A DNA stretch of 64,000 nucleotides, taken from positions 434,001 to 498,000 of the forward strand of contig NZ_LQXS01000003.1 in assembly GCF_001586775.1 (NCBI RefSeq), given 5' to 3'. Below the pieces are notes generated by a model. The model saw nothing but the letters and a program-made list of their open reading frames with translations. It searched no databases and was not told where the DNA came from. The position numbers and the translations under genes were made by a program. Below, piece by piece: positions 18,199 to 28,371 of this stretch (the stretch's first letter is position 1; each line of letters starts with the position of its first letter). The stretch comes from Sphingobacterium populi (lineage in GTDB: Bacteria; Bacteroidota; Bacteroidia; Sphingobacteriales; Sphingobacteriaceae).

Positions 18199-18227
18199 AA
18201 AAGGTTCATCCGACAGATGAACCTTTT
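18199..18227. terminator. Bidirectional terminator, luxS-mtnN / oligopeptidase B
   Basis: A 12-bp perfect stem with a 5-nt loop; eight T residues follow on the minus strand and four on the plus strand. It lies between convergent genes. Confidence 0.85.
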
Positions 18228-18257
18228 ACAATTATAAAAACCTCCTTTATTGGATGG

Positions 18258-20416
18258 TTAATCTTGAATGCCTTCTAACTTGAATAAAAAAGCATATTCT
18301 AATGCCAAATCTTTAAGGTAGTCGAATCGGCCCGATGCTCCACCATGCCCATACGCCATGTCGGTTTTAGCAGCACGACGTTGGATCCCCTTTTCGTCGC
18401 TCGGAGCTTCGCTACCCACTTTGCGGGTTCGAAATATTGAACTTGGCTATCATGTAGTCCTGTAGTTACTAACAAGTTCGGATATTCTTTGGCTTCAATA
18501 TTTTCGTACGGAGAGTATGATTTCATGTACCGATACGCTGCTTCTTCATTTGGATTTCCCCACTCATCGTATTCGTTGGTGGTTAGCGGAATACTTTCGT
18601 CCAGCATAGTAGTCACAACATCTACAAATGGAACGGCGGCGATGACGCCATTCCACAGCGAAGGAGCCATGTTGATGACAGCGCCCATTAGCAATCCGCC
18701 AGCGCTACCTCCCTGCGCATACAGGTGTTCGGATGAGGTGAATTTTTGATTGATCAGATATTTTCCACAATCAATAAAATCGGTAAACGTATTTATCTTA
18801 TGCATCATTTTTCCGTCTTCATACCATTGGCGGCCCATTTCTTCGCCACCACGAATATGTGCAATAGCAAATACAAAACCACGATTCAACAAACTTAATC
18901 GCGAGGAGCTAAATGTAGGATCCATCGACATGCCATAAGAACCATATGCATACAATAGCAAAGGAGCCTGTCCATTTTGCTTAAATCCTTTTTTGTAAAC
19001 CAAGGAGATCGGTACCTTAGTTCCATCGGTAGCAGTGGCAAATATGCGCTTGCTTTCGTATTGATCCGTATCATATCCTCCAAGTACTTCTTGTTGTTTC
19101 TTCAGCTCTTTCTTCTTGGTCCGCATGTCATAATCGTAGGTCGAATTGGGCGTTACCATTGACGTATATCCATAGCGTAAGATTGGACTATTGTATTCTG
19201 CATTTACTCCCGAATAGACTGTATACGCCTCTTCTCCAAAATCAAGATAATGCTGTGTGGCTGCCTTCAAATCGTGTACCGCTAGCTGAGACAATCCATT
19301 TTTTCGCTCCGAAACGACCATAAAATCTTTGAACTCTTCCACGCCCTCCACAAGTACATCTTGGCGATGAGGAATCAGCACTTTCCAGTTCGATCTTTCC
19401 GTGCGATCCAAGGGCGTCTCCATCACCTTAAAATTCTGAGCATCTTCGTTGGTGACCACAATGAATCGGTCTTCCAGCGCTGTGATAGTATATAATACAT
19501 TCTTTTGCCTTGGCTGAAAGATTTTAAACTCTTTATCGGGCATGTTTGCATCGAGATATCGTGTCTCGGAACTCAGTGTGCCACCGGAGTAAATCATGAT
19601 GTAACGGCCATTCTTGGATTTCGATACACCGATATAATTAGAGTTGTCTTTTTCCTCGTACACGACGATATCGGCTGATTCGGAGGTGCCAAGCGTATGT
19701 TTTTTGATTTTTTCCGATAGTAAAGTTTTTGGATTTTGCGACGTATAAAAAATCGTCTTATTGTCGGCTGCCCATACCACATTGCCAGAGGTGCGACTAA
19801 TACGATCTGAGTAAATCTCGCCTGTTTTGAGATTTTTGATGTGTAGGGTGTACTCTCTTCTAGAAACGGTGTCAACAGCAAAGGCCAATAAATTATTATC
19901 TGGACTGATTGATGTACCACCAACGGCATAATAGGCATAGCCTTCGGCCATTTTGTCGACATCTAGTAAGATCTCTTCTGCGGCATTAAGTGATCCTTTT
20001 TTACGACAAAGTTTATAATACTGCTTACCCTCATCAGTACGTCGATAATAATAGTAACCATCTTTGAGGTATGGTACACTTTCGTCTGCTTCTTTGATTC
20101 GCCCTTTCAATTCTTTAAACAAGGATTCTTGAAAGCCTTCGGTATCTTGCATCATGGCTTTTGTGTACGTATTCTCTGCATTCAGATAGGTGATCACTTT
20201 GCTCGAGTCGGGGCCTTCTTTGAAATAATCATTTAACCAATAATAATTATCAATTACCGTGTCGCCATGAATGATTCGCGTATAAGGGGTGAGCTCCGCT
20301 ACAGGAGCTTTTGCATCAATCGCCCATTGTGGCGCATTTCTCTTTTTTTCTTCGGACTCGCAGGATCCTGCGATAATGGTAAGTGCAATCAAACTATATG
20401 ATATTTTAAATTTCAT
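18258..20416 (-). pseudogene. ptrB: Prolyl oligopeptidase family S9A (oligopeptidase B-like), frameshifted before the catalytic His
   Basis: Serine peptidase cleaving oligopeptides after basic residues. Lipoprotein signal with Cys at 19, seven-bladed propeller (about 80-460), and an alpha/beta-hydrolase domain with S571 (GGSAGG) and D656 (TGLHDSQVQ). As written the frame ends at 18299 with 20 unrelated residues. Restoring one base in the T4 run (18365-18368, plus strand) reads on to 18258 with the family C-terminus, including the catalytic histidine (H691, AYGHGGASGRF), for 719 residues. As written the catalytic His is lost. The error is likely a missed homopolymer base. Confidence 0.93.
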
Positions 20417-20577
20417 GTTAAGTGAATGAAGTGTGGCTTTGTCGACGATTGTTTTTACGTAAACAGCACCAAAACAGCGTTATATAAATAACTTATCCAA
20501 GGGCTGTCTGATTACTTAAAAGTAATAGAAATATTTGATTTTTAAACTATTTAACAGCGGTCGCTACAATATTGCAT

Positions 20578-20585
20578 TATATTTG
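20578..20585 (+). promoter_or_regulatory. -7 box of the subtilase gene
   Basis: TATATTTG, 33 bases before the start codon at 20618. Confidence 0.6.
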
Positions 20586-20617
20586 TTTACATACGTAATA
20601 AACACTAATACACACAC

Positions 20618-22234
20618 ATGAACAAAGTAAACAAAGCATTACTCTATCTAGTGCTGGGAATATTCCCATTTGCAGGATCTGCGCAAGATAAAGATACACC
20701 GCCACCCAATTGGTACAATCTGGACTTTCAGAAAGATGGTATTATGGGAATAAGTACCGAGAAAGCATATGATTTCCTAAAGAATAAGACCGCAAAACCA
20801 GTTGTCGTTGCCGTACTAGATGGCGGAGTTGATATTACGCATGAGGATCTTAAAGAAGTGCTGTGGATGAATCCTAAAGAAACCGTAGGGAGCACTAAAG
20901 ATAATGACGGCAATGGCTACGCAGGCGATGTATACGGATGGAATTTCTTAGGCAATGCCAATGGCGAAAATGTTGATCAGGACAATCTGGAAGTTACACG
21001 CTTAATCCGTCTATATGAGCCCAAATACATTTCTGTATTGCCAAGCACACGCCTTTCGGAGGCGGAGCGCCGCGAATTCGTCGCCTACCAACGCATGATC
21101 GGAGATTACACGTCGAAAATGGATGAAGCGCAATTCGGCGCAACCAATTACACGCGTCTAAAAGAAGATATTGATGGTATCGTGGCAAGCACAGGTAAGG
21201 AACCAAAAGATATCACCAAAGCAGACCTCGATAAGATAACACCAAGCAATGATCGCCAAAAAATGGCCATTCGTATTATTAAAAAGGAGCTCGACAAAGA
21301 TCCATTTGATAAATTCTACGATAGCCTTACAGAAGGTGTGAAGTACTATCAGGAGCAAGTGAACTTTCACTTAAATAAAGACTTTAATCCAAGAACTATC
21401 ATTGGTGATAATTATGACGATGCGAGTGAACGCTATTATGGCAATCCAGATGTGAAAGGCCCAGACGCAGGCCATGGCACGCACGTAGCCGGAATTATTG
21501 GCGCGAAACGAGGAAACAATATTGGCATCGACGGCGTGGCTGAGCACGTGCAAATTATGTCGGTGCGTACGGTGCCCAACGGTGACGAACACGATAAGGA
21601 CGTGGCGAATGCCATTCGTTATGCGGTAGATAATGGCGCGAAGATTATTAATATGAGCTTTGGAAAAGCGTACGTGTATAATAAGCAAACCGTAGATGAT
21701 GCGGTAAAATACGCGGAATCTAAAGATGTCCTATTAGTGCATGCAGCTGGGAACGATGGTAATGATCTTGATGTCTCTAAAAATTATCCTACAAAATACT
21801 ATACAGATAGTTTAGGATCGGTGCAGGGTGAAGCCGCGAACTGGATTACTGTAGGTGCTACAGGCTGGAAGCAAGACGCTGATTTAGTGGCTACTTTCTC
21901 CAATTATGGATACCGCAGTGTCGACGTTTTTGCACCAGGCGTTAAAATCAATTCAACGATGCCAGAATCTACCTACAAAGAGCAACAAGGTACAAGTATG
22001 GCTGCGCCAGTGGTATCAGGATTAGCAGCTATATTACGTTCTTATTACCCAGACTTGACGGCAACTCAAGTAAAAGATATTATCCTAAAATCGGTTACCA
22101 AAGTAGATCAAAAAGTAAAAGTACCAGGAGAAGGCCGTTCTAGAAAGGCATATTTAGATGAGATCAGTGTATCTGGAGGGATAGTCAATGCCTATGAAGC
22201 GGTAAGATTAGCCGAAGAAATGGCTGTTAAGTAA
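20618..22234 (+). CDS. Secreted subtilisin-like serine peptidase (S8) with a large insertion
   Basis: 538 residues with a signal peptide (about 1-22, cleavage after GSA). The catalytic triad is complete: D68 (VLDGGVD), H286 (GHGTHVAG) and S460 (GTSMAAP), with oxyanion N379 (AAGND). About 215 residues separate Asp from His, whereas subtilisins have about 30-40; the insertion (about 105-280) is rich in charged residues and predicted helical. I see no C-terminal secretion domain or pro-domain of usual length, so processing is unclear. Single gene with its own promoter. Confidence 0.93.
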   Translation: MNKVNKALLYLVLGIFPFAGSAQDKDTPPPNWYNLDFQKDGIMGISTEKAYDFLKNKTAKPVVVAVLDGGVDITHEDLKEVLWMNPKETVGSTKDNDGNGYAGDVYGWNFLGNANGENVDQDNLEVTRLIRLYEPKYISVLPSTRLSEAERREFVAYQRMIGDYTSKMDEAQFGATNYTRLKEDIDGIVASTGKEPKDITKADLDKITPSNDRQKMAIRIIKKELDKDPFDKFYDSLTEGVKYYQEQVNFHLNKDFNPRTIIGDNYDDASERYYGNPDVKGPDAGHGTHVAGIIGAKRGNNIGIDGVAEHVQIMSVRTVPNGDEHDKDVANAIRYAVDNGAKIINMSFGKAYVYNKQTVDDAVKYAESKDVLLVHAAGNDGNDLDVSKNYPTKYYTDSLGSVQGEAANWITVGATGWKQDADLVATFSNYGYRSVDVFAPGVKINSTMPESTYKEQQGTSMAAPVVSGLAAILRSYYPDLTATQVKDIILKSVTKVDQKVKVPGEGRSRKAYLDEISVSGGIVNAYEAVRLAEEMAVK

Positions 22235-22312
22235 TAATTTTTAAAAATAATCAGAGCGGATACTATTAATGTTTATCTTACGTTTAGATAGTATATTTTA
22301 ATTTAAACGCTT

Positions 22313-22498
22313 ATGGTTAAAGTTTTTACAAAAGATGAATCATTAGCTTATCCCGTAGATCGGCAGCCTCAAAAGCTGACGGATGGTCAATTTGAATTGA
22401 GCCTGCAAGCCGGCATCAAAAAACTCAGTAAAAGTCCAAATGAAAAGACTATCGAAGCGATTTTAGGTTACTCTAAATCTTTACGCAAGCAAAAATGA
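22313..22498 (+). CDS. Small hypothetical protein
   Basis: 61 residues, not recognised: charged, no signal peptide, no cysteines, probably helical in its second half (QAGIKKLSKSPNEKTIEAILGYSKSL). Support for a real gene is its isolated position with a good terminator 4 bases after the stop, and codon use like its neighbours. Bacteroidota have many such small cytosolic proteins. Confidence 0.6.
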   Translation: MVKVFTKDESLAYPVDRQPQKLTDGQFELSLQAGIKKLSKSPNEKTIEAILGYSKSLRKQK

Positions 22499-22502
22499 TC
22501 AG

Positions 22503-22535
22503 AAGCCTCAGAATTTAATTCTGAGGCTTTTCTTT
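22503..22535 (+). terminator. Terminator of the small hypothetical gene
   Basis: An 11-bp perfect stem (AAGCCTCAGAA) with a 5-nt loop and a T-rich tail. Confidence 0.85.
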
Positions 22536-22573
22536 TTAGCTCAATCACACTATTTTTTTAGTAGATTGGTTGC

Positions 22574-23221
22574 ATGCAAAAAATCATTTCTACCTTCATT
22601 ATCAGTTGCTGTATGGCACTTGGCACAAGCGCACAAACCACACATGTTCTATTTGAGACATCTTTTGGCGAGGTAGAAGTCGAATTGTTTGATGATACGC
22701 CGCAGCATCGAGACATGTTTTTACAAGCTGTCAAAGATAGCGTATACCATCGCGCTTTGTTCAACCGGGTAATTACTGGTTTTGTAAATCAAGGCGGCGA
22801 ACTGGATGAACCTATATTAGAGGAGGAAGCAGCGGGAGTGCGCAAGCGCCAGCGTTTAACTGCCGAAATCCTGCCACAACACTTTCACCACAAAGGGGCA
22901 CTCGGTGCCGGCCGAGATGACAATGCCGAAAAAGCATCATACCTCACGCAAATTTATTTTGTTATCGGCAAAGTAATAACGAGCGTTGAGCTAGCGGCAT
23001 TAGAAAAATCAAAAGGAGTTAAAATTCCAGCTAAGCAACGTGAAATCTATTCCAGTATAGGTGGTATACCACGGCTGGATGGTGACTATACCATCTTTGG
23101 CAGCGTGGTTCGTGGTATGGAGATAGTTGAGCAGATCAATCATGTCGAGACCGACTCGTCGGATGTGCCACTCGCGCCCGTAGTATTTTCGGTACGTGTT
23201 TTGGAAGGATCTAGCCTATAG
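22574..23221 (+). CDS. Peptidyl-prolyl cis-trans isomerase, cyclophilin type, exported
   Basis: 215-residue cyclophilin with an N-terminal signal peptide (about 1-20, ending in ALGTSAQ), so it is periplasmic or secreted. The isomerase fold begins at VLFETSFGEVEVELFDD. The usual active-site FHR is replaced by YHRALFNRVITGFVNQGGE, with the Arg retained in FNRV, and the QGGE motif is present. A longer internal loop (about 70-130) separates it from the IYFVIGK strand, and the domain closes with YTIFGSVVRGMEIVEQI. Two bases separate it from the next gene. Confidence 0.93.
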   Translation: MQKIISTFIISCCMALGTSAQTTHVLFETSFGEVEVELFDDTPQHRDMFLQAVKDSVYHRALFNRVITGFVNQGGELDEPILEEEAAGVRKRQRLTAEILPQHFHHKGALGAGRDDNAEKASYLTQIYFVIGKVITSVELAALEKSKGVKIPAKQREIYSSIGGIPRLDGDYTIFGSVVRGMEIVEQINHVETDSSDVPLAPVVFSVRVLEGSSL

Positions 23222-23223
23222 CT

Positions 23224-24270
23224 ATGAAAAAATTAGATGTAACACGCCAAGATCACGATACACTGAGTGAGGCAATCGATTTCTGGGAAGAGCGAGGATA
23301 TCTGGATACGCAGAAAAGTGCAGAATTGCGCGAATCGCTTGATGTGAAAAGTTTTGATTGGGGGCGTTTGGCTCGCTATGCATTTTGGGTAGCTTTAGGC
23401 TGTTTGGTCTTCGCCGTTTTGTCGCTATTTATTGATGAGGCCTTTGTACAATTTGTACAAAGCCTATCCGACGCGCCTGATGTCATCTACTTCGGATTCT
23501 TTGCTGCCTTGGCGGTCATATTTTACGCGCTCGGCTTTCGATACAAACTACGTAATCCTACCAAGACTTTATCTACCGAAACCATGATGTTAGTAGGTGT
23601 GTTTGCAACTGCAGCATCCATCGGTTTTTTAGGCAAAATATTGGGAAAAGACACCAGCCATTATTCGTTGTTTTTTCTATTATCAGTACTCATATATGGC
23701 TTTTTAGCCGTGAGATTTAAGTCACAGCTTATCTGGATCTTCATGCTCATTAGTATGGGCATATGGTTTGGTACAGAGACTGCACATCATAGTAATTGGG
23801 GATTTAAGTTCTGGGGGATGAACTATCCGCTTCGTTTCACGTTATTTGGTTTGGTGGTGACGCTGATCGCTATCTTCGTAGTACCACGGATTAAGGCCTT
23901 ACTGGAATTTCGCAAAATGAGTTATGTGATTGGCCTATTGTATCTAATGATCTCACTATGGGCACTGTCCATATTTGGTAATTACAGTGATTGGGATCGC
24001 TGGGCATCTATCCGCCAATATGAGATGTTTTATTGGGGGCTGATCTCCACAGGTATCGCGCTTGGTTTGGTATTGTATGGTTTGCGTTACAAGGATAATA
24101 CGACGCGAGAAATTGGTTTTGTGTTCTTTGTTATTAATATTTACACGCGTTATGTCGAATATTTGTGGGACAATATCAATCGTACTCTTTTCTTTCTGTT
24201 CTTAGCAGTTTCGTTTTGGTTAGTAGGACGTTGGGCAGAAAAAATTTGGAATAAACGAAATGCAGATTAG
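23224..24270 (+). CDS. Multi-pass membrane protein (DUF2157-like)
   Basis: 348 residues: a soluble N-terminal segment (about 1-48, predicted helical, SEAIDFWEERGYLDTQKSAEL) followed by about nine hydrophobic helices ending at about 335. The N-terminal helix pair followed by regularly spaced membrane helices resembles DUF2157 proteins, but I have only pattern similarity. Function unknown. It follows the cyclophilin gene after 2 bases, so both are probably cotranscribed. Confidence 0.8.
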   Translation: MKKLDVTRQDHDTLSEAIDFWEERGYLDTQKSAELRESLDVKSFDWGRLARYAFWVALGCLVFAVLSLFIDEAFVQFVQSLSDAPDVIYFGFFAALAVIFYALGFRYKLRNPTKTLSTETMMLVGVFATAASIGFLGKILGKDTSHYSLFFLLSVLIYGFLAVRFKSQLIWIFMLISMGIWFGTETAHHSNWGFKFWGMNYPLRFTLFGLVVTLIAIFVVPRIKALLEFRKMSYVIGLLYLMISLWALSIFGNYSDWDRWASIRQYEMFYWGLISTGIALGLVLYGLRYKDNTTREIGFVFFVINIYTRYVEYLWDNINRTLFFLFLAVSFWLVGRWAEKIWNKRNAD

Positions 24271-24359
24271 TCAGTAATAGCTAGCTACGTAGATTTTGAG
24301 AAGCCCAAGTAAACAAAATTCTTTATCTTTCCGGTTCAGATAAATTCCACGTATCTAAC

Positions 24360-26651
24360 ATGATTAAAACATCGTTATTTTTAAGCTATTTCCTTTTAGC
24401 TGTGCTATATTTTGGATATGCCCAGTCAGCCAAGGATTCACACAATCTACCATTAATCCCTTATCCACAATCGGTCATCATGCACGACGGTATTTGGTCG
24501 CCCCAATCCGAGTTGTTGCAATACTATAGCGATGATATTTCTTTCTTTGAGCAAGAAATCACCGTGCTTACACAGCAAGTGTTTGCAGGTAAGACGCTAC
24601 AGCTCGCTCGAAATGCAGGTTCTGCTAATATCTTGCTGCTGAAAGATGATCAGATCGAAGCGGAGCACTATCACTTAAAAATAGATGCGAAGGGAATACA
24701 TCTACGTGCTGGTACATCGTCCGGGATGTTTTACGGTTTGCAATCTCTGAATCAACTGCTACTCACCAGCAAAACGAACCACGTAATTACTTTGCCCTTT
24801 GTTCAGGTCGAGGATGGTCCAAGTTTTGGCTGGCGTGGTGCACATTTGGATGTTGCGCGACATTTCTTCTCCAAAGAATACATTCTGCGCTTCATTGATT
24901 TGCTAGCAATGTACAAGTTCAATAAATTTCACTTTCACCTCACTGACGATCAGGGTTGGCGATTGGAAATTAAAAAGTATCCAAAGCTCGCGGAGTTGGG
25001 CGGTTGGAGGACATACAATAACCACGATACTGCGCTATTACAAAAAGCTAAAACTAACCCTGATTTTGATCTGCCCAAGGAGCATCTACGCGAGCGTAAC
25101 GGAGTGATCGAATATGGCGGTTATTATACACAAGAAGATATCAAAGAGATTTTGCAGTACGCAAAAGATAAACACATAGAAGTTATTCCAGAAATTGATA
25201 TGCCTGGACATATGTACATGGCCACAAAGGCATATCCGGACTTACTTTTAGATGCTGGCGAAGCGAGCTGGGGCAAAACCTTCTCCACACCAATCTGCCC
25301 ATGTAAAGAAGAAGCCTATACTTTTGTGGAGAATGTGCTCACGGAAGTAATAGAATTGTTCCCGAGCAACTACATACATATTGGTGCTGATGAGGTAGAA
25401 GAAGATAGCTGGGAAAAGTCGGCCTTGTGCCAGTCACTCATGAAAGAGCATAATATTGCTGATTTGGATGCATTGCAAAGCTATTTTGTGAATCGAGTGA
25501 ATACTTTTATCACCAAAAACGGTAAGCGAGCCATTGGTTGGGATGAGGTATTGGATGGCGGCGTAGATAGTGCTATGACCGTGATGTACTGGCGCGGATG
25601 GGAGAAGGATGCGCCACACAAAGCGGCTTCTCGAGGGCATGATGTCATCATGACGCCAACAAATCCATTGTATTTTGATTTTCTGCCAAACAGCAGCTCG
25701 CTGAATAGCGTTTATCATTTCCGTCCAATTCCAACGGATCTGCCACCGCAAGATCATGCGCGCATTATGGGCGCTCAGGCCAATACTTGGACTGAAATGA
25801 TCCCATCGGTCGCGCGATTGGAGTTTATGATTCTGCCACGATTAACCGCATTGGCCGAACGTGTATGGACGAATCAGGAGCTGTTTACTTCATATCAAAA
25901 TCGTGTCGTAGATCATTATCATGCTTGGCAGCAACTGGGATACAGTTTTCGAATGCCAGATTTGCATGGTTTCGCCGATCAGCAAGTCATCGTAGATGGA
26001 AAAGCAGCATTTCGGGTGAATAATCCGCTGGCTTGGGCTAAAGTATATTATACGACCGATGGCAGTTTGCCTACGGCTAACAGTAAGGTATTGAAGGAGG
26101 AGCTGGTGGTACATGAACCAACTCAGATTCGATTTGCATCCATCACCGAAAGCGGCGCAAAGAGCGAATTGTATCAAATTGATTTTGTGAATGACTCTTG
26201 GAAGAAACCTGTGAAAGCATCCCTGAGAGGTCGCGAAAACGGCTTGTTTACAAAGTTTTTCGAAGGCAAATTTCCTAAAGTCGCCACGATCGACGGCAAC
26301 GTAGTGCGCGAGGAGGTTTTAGAGAATGTGCATATTGCAGATACGGTAAATATGCCGGCATTCGCGGCGCAGCTCCGGGCCTACATTCGCGTTCCGAAAG
26401 ATGGAATCTACAGCTTCTATTTTACGTGCGATGACGGCGGTGTGTTGCGCATTGCGGACCAAATGGTCGTTGATAACGACGGTAATCATTCTCCGATCAT
26501 GAAGAGTGGGCAGATTGCTTTAAAAAAGGGTTTGCACGACTTTGCAATAGATTTTATTGAAGCAGGTGGTGGTTTTACCTTAGAACTGCAATACAGCGTA
26601 GATGGGGGCGAGGTGGTGCCAATTCCAGACGATTGGTTCTACCAACGATAA
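24360..26651 (+). CDS. Beta-N-acetylhexosaminidase (GH20) with PA14 domain
   Basis: Removes terminal beta-linked GlcNAc/GalNAc from chitooligosaccharides or glycoconjugates, probably in the periplasm. 763 residues: signal peptide (about 1-20), GH20b N-terminal domain (about 30-155), GH20 TIM barrel (about 157-510) with the substrate-assisted catalytic pair D344-E345 in YIHIGADEVEED and the HFHLTDDQGWR motif (191-201), a chitobiase-type C-terminal segment (about 530-600), and a PA14 carbohydrate-binding domain (about 625-760, with YSFYFTCDDGGVLRI). A strong bidirectional terminator follows. Confidence 0.96.
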   Translation: MIKTSLFLSYFLLAVLYFGYAQSAKDSHNLPLIPYPQSVIMHDGIWSPQSELLQYYSDDISFFEQEITVLTQQVFAGKTLQLARNAGSANILLLKDDQIEAEHYHLKIDAKGIHLRAGTSSGMFYGLQSLNQLLLTSKTNHVITLPFVQVEDGPSFGWRGAHLDVARHFFSKEYILRFIDLLAMYKFNKFHFHLTDDQGWRLEIKKYPKLAELGGWRTYNNHDTALLQKAKTNPDFDLPKEHLRERNGVIEYGGYYTQEDIKEILQYAKDKHIEVIPEIDMPGHMYMATKAYPDLLLDAGEASWGKTFSTPICPCKEEAYTFVENVLTEVIELFPSNYIHIGADEVEEDSWEKSALCQSLMKEHNIADLDALQSYFVNRVNTFITKNGKRAIGWDEVLDGGVDSAMTVMYWRGWEKDAPHKAASRGHDVIMTPTNPLYFDFLPNSSSLNSVYHFRPIPTDLPPQDHARIMGAQANTWTEMIPSVARLEFMILPRLTALAERVWTNQELFTSYQNRVVDHYHAWQQLGYSFRMPDLHGFADQQVIVDGKAAFRVNNPLAWAKVYYTTDGSLPTANSKVLKEELVVHEPTQIRFASITESGAKSELYQIDFVNDSWKKPVKASLRGRENGLFTKFFEGKFPKVATIDGNVVREEVLENVHIADTVNMPAFAAQLRAYIRVPKDGIYSFYFTCDDGGVLRIADQMVVDNDGNHSPIMKSGQIALKKGLHDFAIDFIEAGGGFTLELQYSVDGGEVVPIPDDWFYQR

Positions 26652-26669
26652 GCTATTGAATGCTATAAG

Positions 26670-26710
26670 AAAAAGCAAAAGCCCTTGATCGTCAAGGGCT
26701 TTTGCTTTTT
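26670..26710. terminator. Bidirectional terminator, GH20 / M28
   Basis: A 19-bp perfect stem with a 3-nt loop, A-run on one side and T-run on the other, between convergent genes. It works in both directions. Confidence 0.92.
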
Positions 26711-26729
26711 CTGAATGGCTTATCCTGTA

Positions 26730-28316
26730 TTAGCGCGTGCCGCCATCTTCTGGAATATCAACTACTAATCGATTGTCGCGGTTCACAATATCCCAAGTAG
26801 TGTGAAAGATTAAGTGTTCGCGCTTTACCATCATTGGGAAATCAATTTTATCGACGGTATCCTCAGGTGTGTGATAATGTGGATGTAAACCCGAAAAGAA
26901 GAACAAAGCAGGAATACCTTTTTTCGCAAAGTTGTAGTGATCTGAGCGATAGTACAGGCGCATAGGATCATTCGGATCATTATACATGCCATCTAGTTCC
27001 ATACCAGTATATTCTTCATTAGCTTTCTCTACCAATGGATTTAATTCCGAGCTCAACTTATTTGTGCCGATCACGTGCACATAGTTGTGATTGCCTTCCA
27101 AATGTTTGTCATCGATGCGTCCGATCATGTCAATATTAATACAGGCAACAGTATTGTCTAGCGGAAAGATTGGATTTTCTACATAGTAGTTAGATCCGAG
27201 CAAGCCTTTCTCTTCTGCCGCATATGCGATAAATAAAATGCTACGACGTGGACCTTTGCCATCTTTTTTAGCTGCCGCAAAAGCGCGTGCAAGATCGATT
27301 ACCGCTACAGTACCCGTTCCGTTATCATCTGCACCTGGGAATATTGTGCCGTCAGGCAAGATACCATCATGATCCCAGTGACCGCCAATAACCACAATTT
27401 CATCTTTCAGATCAGATCCTTCTAACAAGCCCAATACGTTAGGATCGTCCAGATCTTCTTGATTGTTACCCATTTCTGCCCTTAATGTCGTATTTATGGC
27501 AAAGGAGTTTGGCTTTTTTGTTTCCGAAATGGTCTTTTTGACGTGCGCTAAATTGGTGTTTTTAGCTTCTAAAATACCATTTACCATATCTTCAGTAGCG
27601 ATCACCATCGGTACACCATTGTTCATCGTTGGATTGTCGGATTTCTTCAGACCCACGCGGCCAGAATTTAATCTGCCACTGACACGTGTGATATTTTGAG
27701 CTACCTGAGCTGAGGTGGCAATAATGAGTTTAGGCTCTTTTTTCATCAATTCCTGTAGGCGCTTCAAGCGGCTACGTGTCCAGTCAGATTCTTTCGCTGT
27801 ACCCGAAATCAACGAGTTGCCAGCAGCATCTTTGGGCTCTCCTTCATTGATGAAAACGACGACTTTGCCCGTAACATCAAGACCGCTGAGATCATTGTAA
27901 TGCTCATCTTGGATACCATAGCCAATAAAGATCAGCTCGTCGGCACTGTAGTTTTGCAGTGTATTTTCACCTTGTACATAAAAGTCTTTGCCGTAGTTGT
28001 ATGACTTTCCTCCAATACTAAAATCTTTCACGGCGTATACCGATTTGACAAGACTTACGGGTTGAAAATAGGAGCCATTGACTGGCTTTGTTAAGCCAAA
28101 TTCTTCAAATTGCTGGGCGACATATTCTGCTGCTTTGCGACCACCAGCTTGCCCAGTCCCACGGCCTTCAAATTCGGGAGAGGCCAGTATTGTTAAGTGT
28201 TTCTTTGCTAATTCTTCCGTGATTTTACCAGCATATTTTTTTTGTACAGCTTCTTGCGCAAATGTGCAGCTCCAAATGGCTGGAACAATAAATAGTAGAG
28301 AAAGATACTTTTTCAT
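26730..28316 (-). CDS. M28 family metallo-aminopeptidase with PA domain
   Basis: 528-residue exported di-zinc aminopeptidase. Signal peptide with WSC at 15-17, possibly a lipobox. A protease-associated (PA) insert covers about 130-280. The peptidase core has metal ligands in order: H in GGHWDHDG, D in PGADDNGTG, the catalytic/metal pair EE in AAEEKGLLG, D in NIDMIGR, and H in SDHYNFAKKGIPAL. All are intact. It probably trims peptides together with the neighbouring oligopeptidase B and the subtilase, though no operon links them. Confidence 0.95.
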   Translation of the reverse strand: MKKYLSLLFIVPAIWSCTFAQEAVQKKYAGKITEELAKKHLTILASPEFEGRGTGQAGGRKAAEYVAQQFEEFGLTKPVNGSYFQPVSLVKSVYAVKDFSIGGKSYNYGKDFYVQGENTLQNYSADELIFIGYGIQDEHYNDLSGLDVTGKVVVFINEGEPKDAAGNSLISGTAKESDWTRSRLKRLQELMKKEPKLIIATSAQVAQNITRVSGRLNSGRVGLKKSDNPTMNNGVPMVIATEDMVNGILEAKNTNLAHVKKTISETKKPNSFAINTTLRAEMGNNQEDLDDPNVLGLLEGSDLKDEIVVIGGHWDHDGILPDGTIFPGADDNGTGTVAVIDLARAFAAAKKDGKGPRRSILFIAYAAEEKGLLGSNYYVENPIFPLDNTVACINIDMIGRIDDKHLEGNHNYVHVIGTNKLSSELNPLVEKANEEYTGMELDGMYNDPNDPMRLYYRSDHYNFAKKGIPALFFFSGLHPHYHTPEDTVDKIDFPMMVKREHLIFHTTWDIVNRDNRLVVDIPEDGGTR

Positions 28317-28371
28317 GTATGTCCTTTAGTTCTTGTAGTTAGTTACTCAGTATACATTATGGTTGCTGCAT

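Noticed and set aside
18054..18278. 74-codon frame at the end of mtnN
   Set aside because: Out-of-frame overlap with mtnN and the following terminator; unlikely protein composition.
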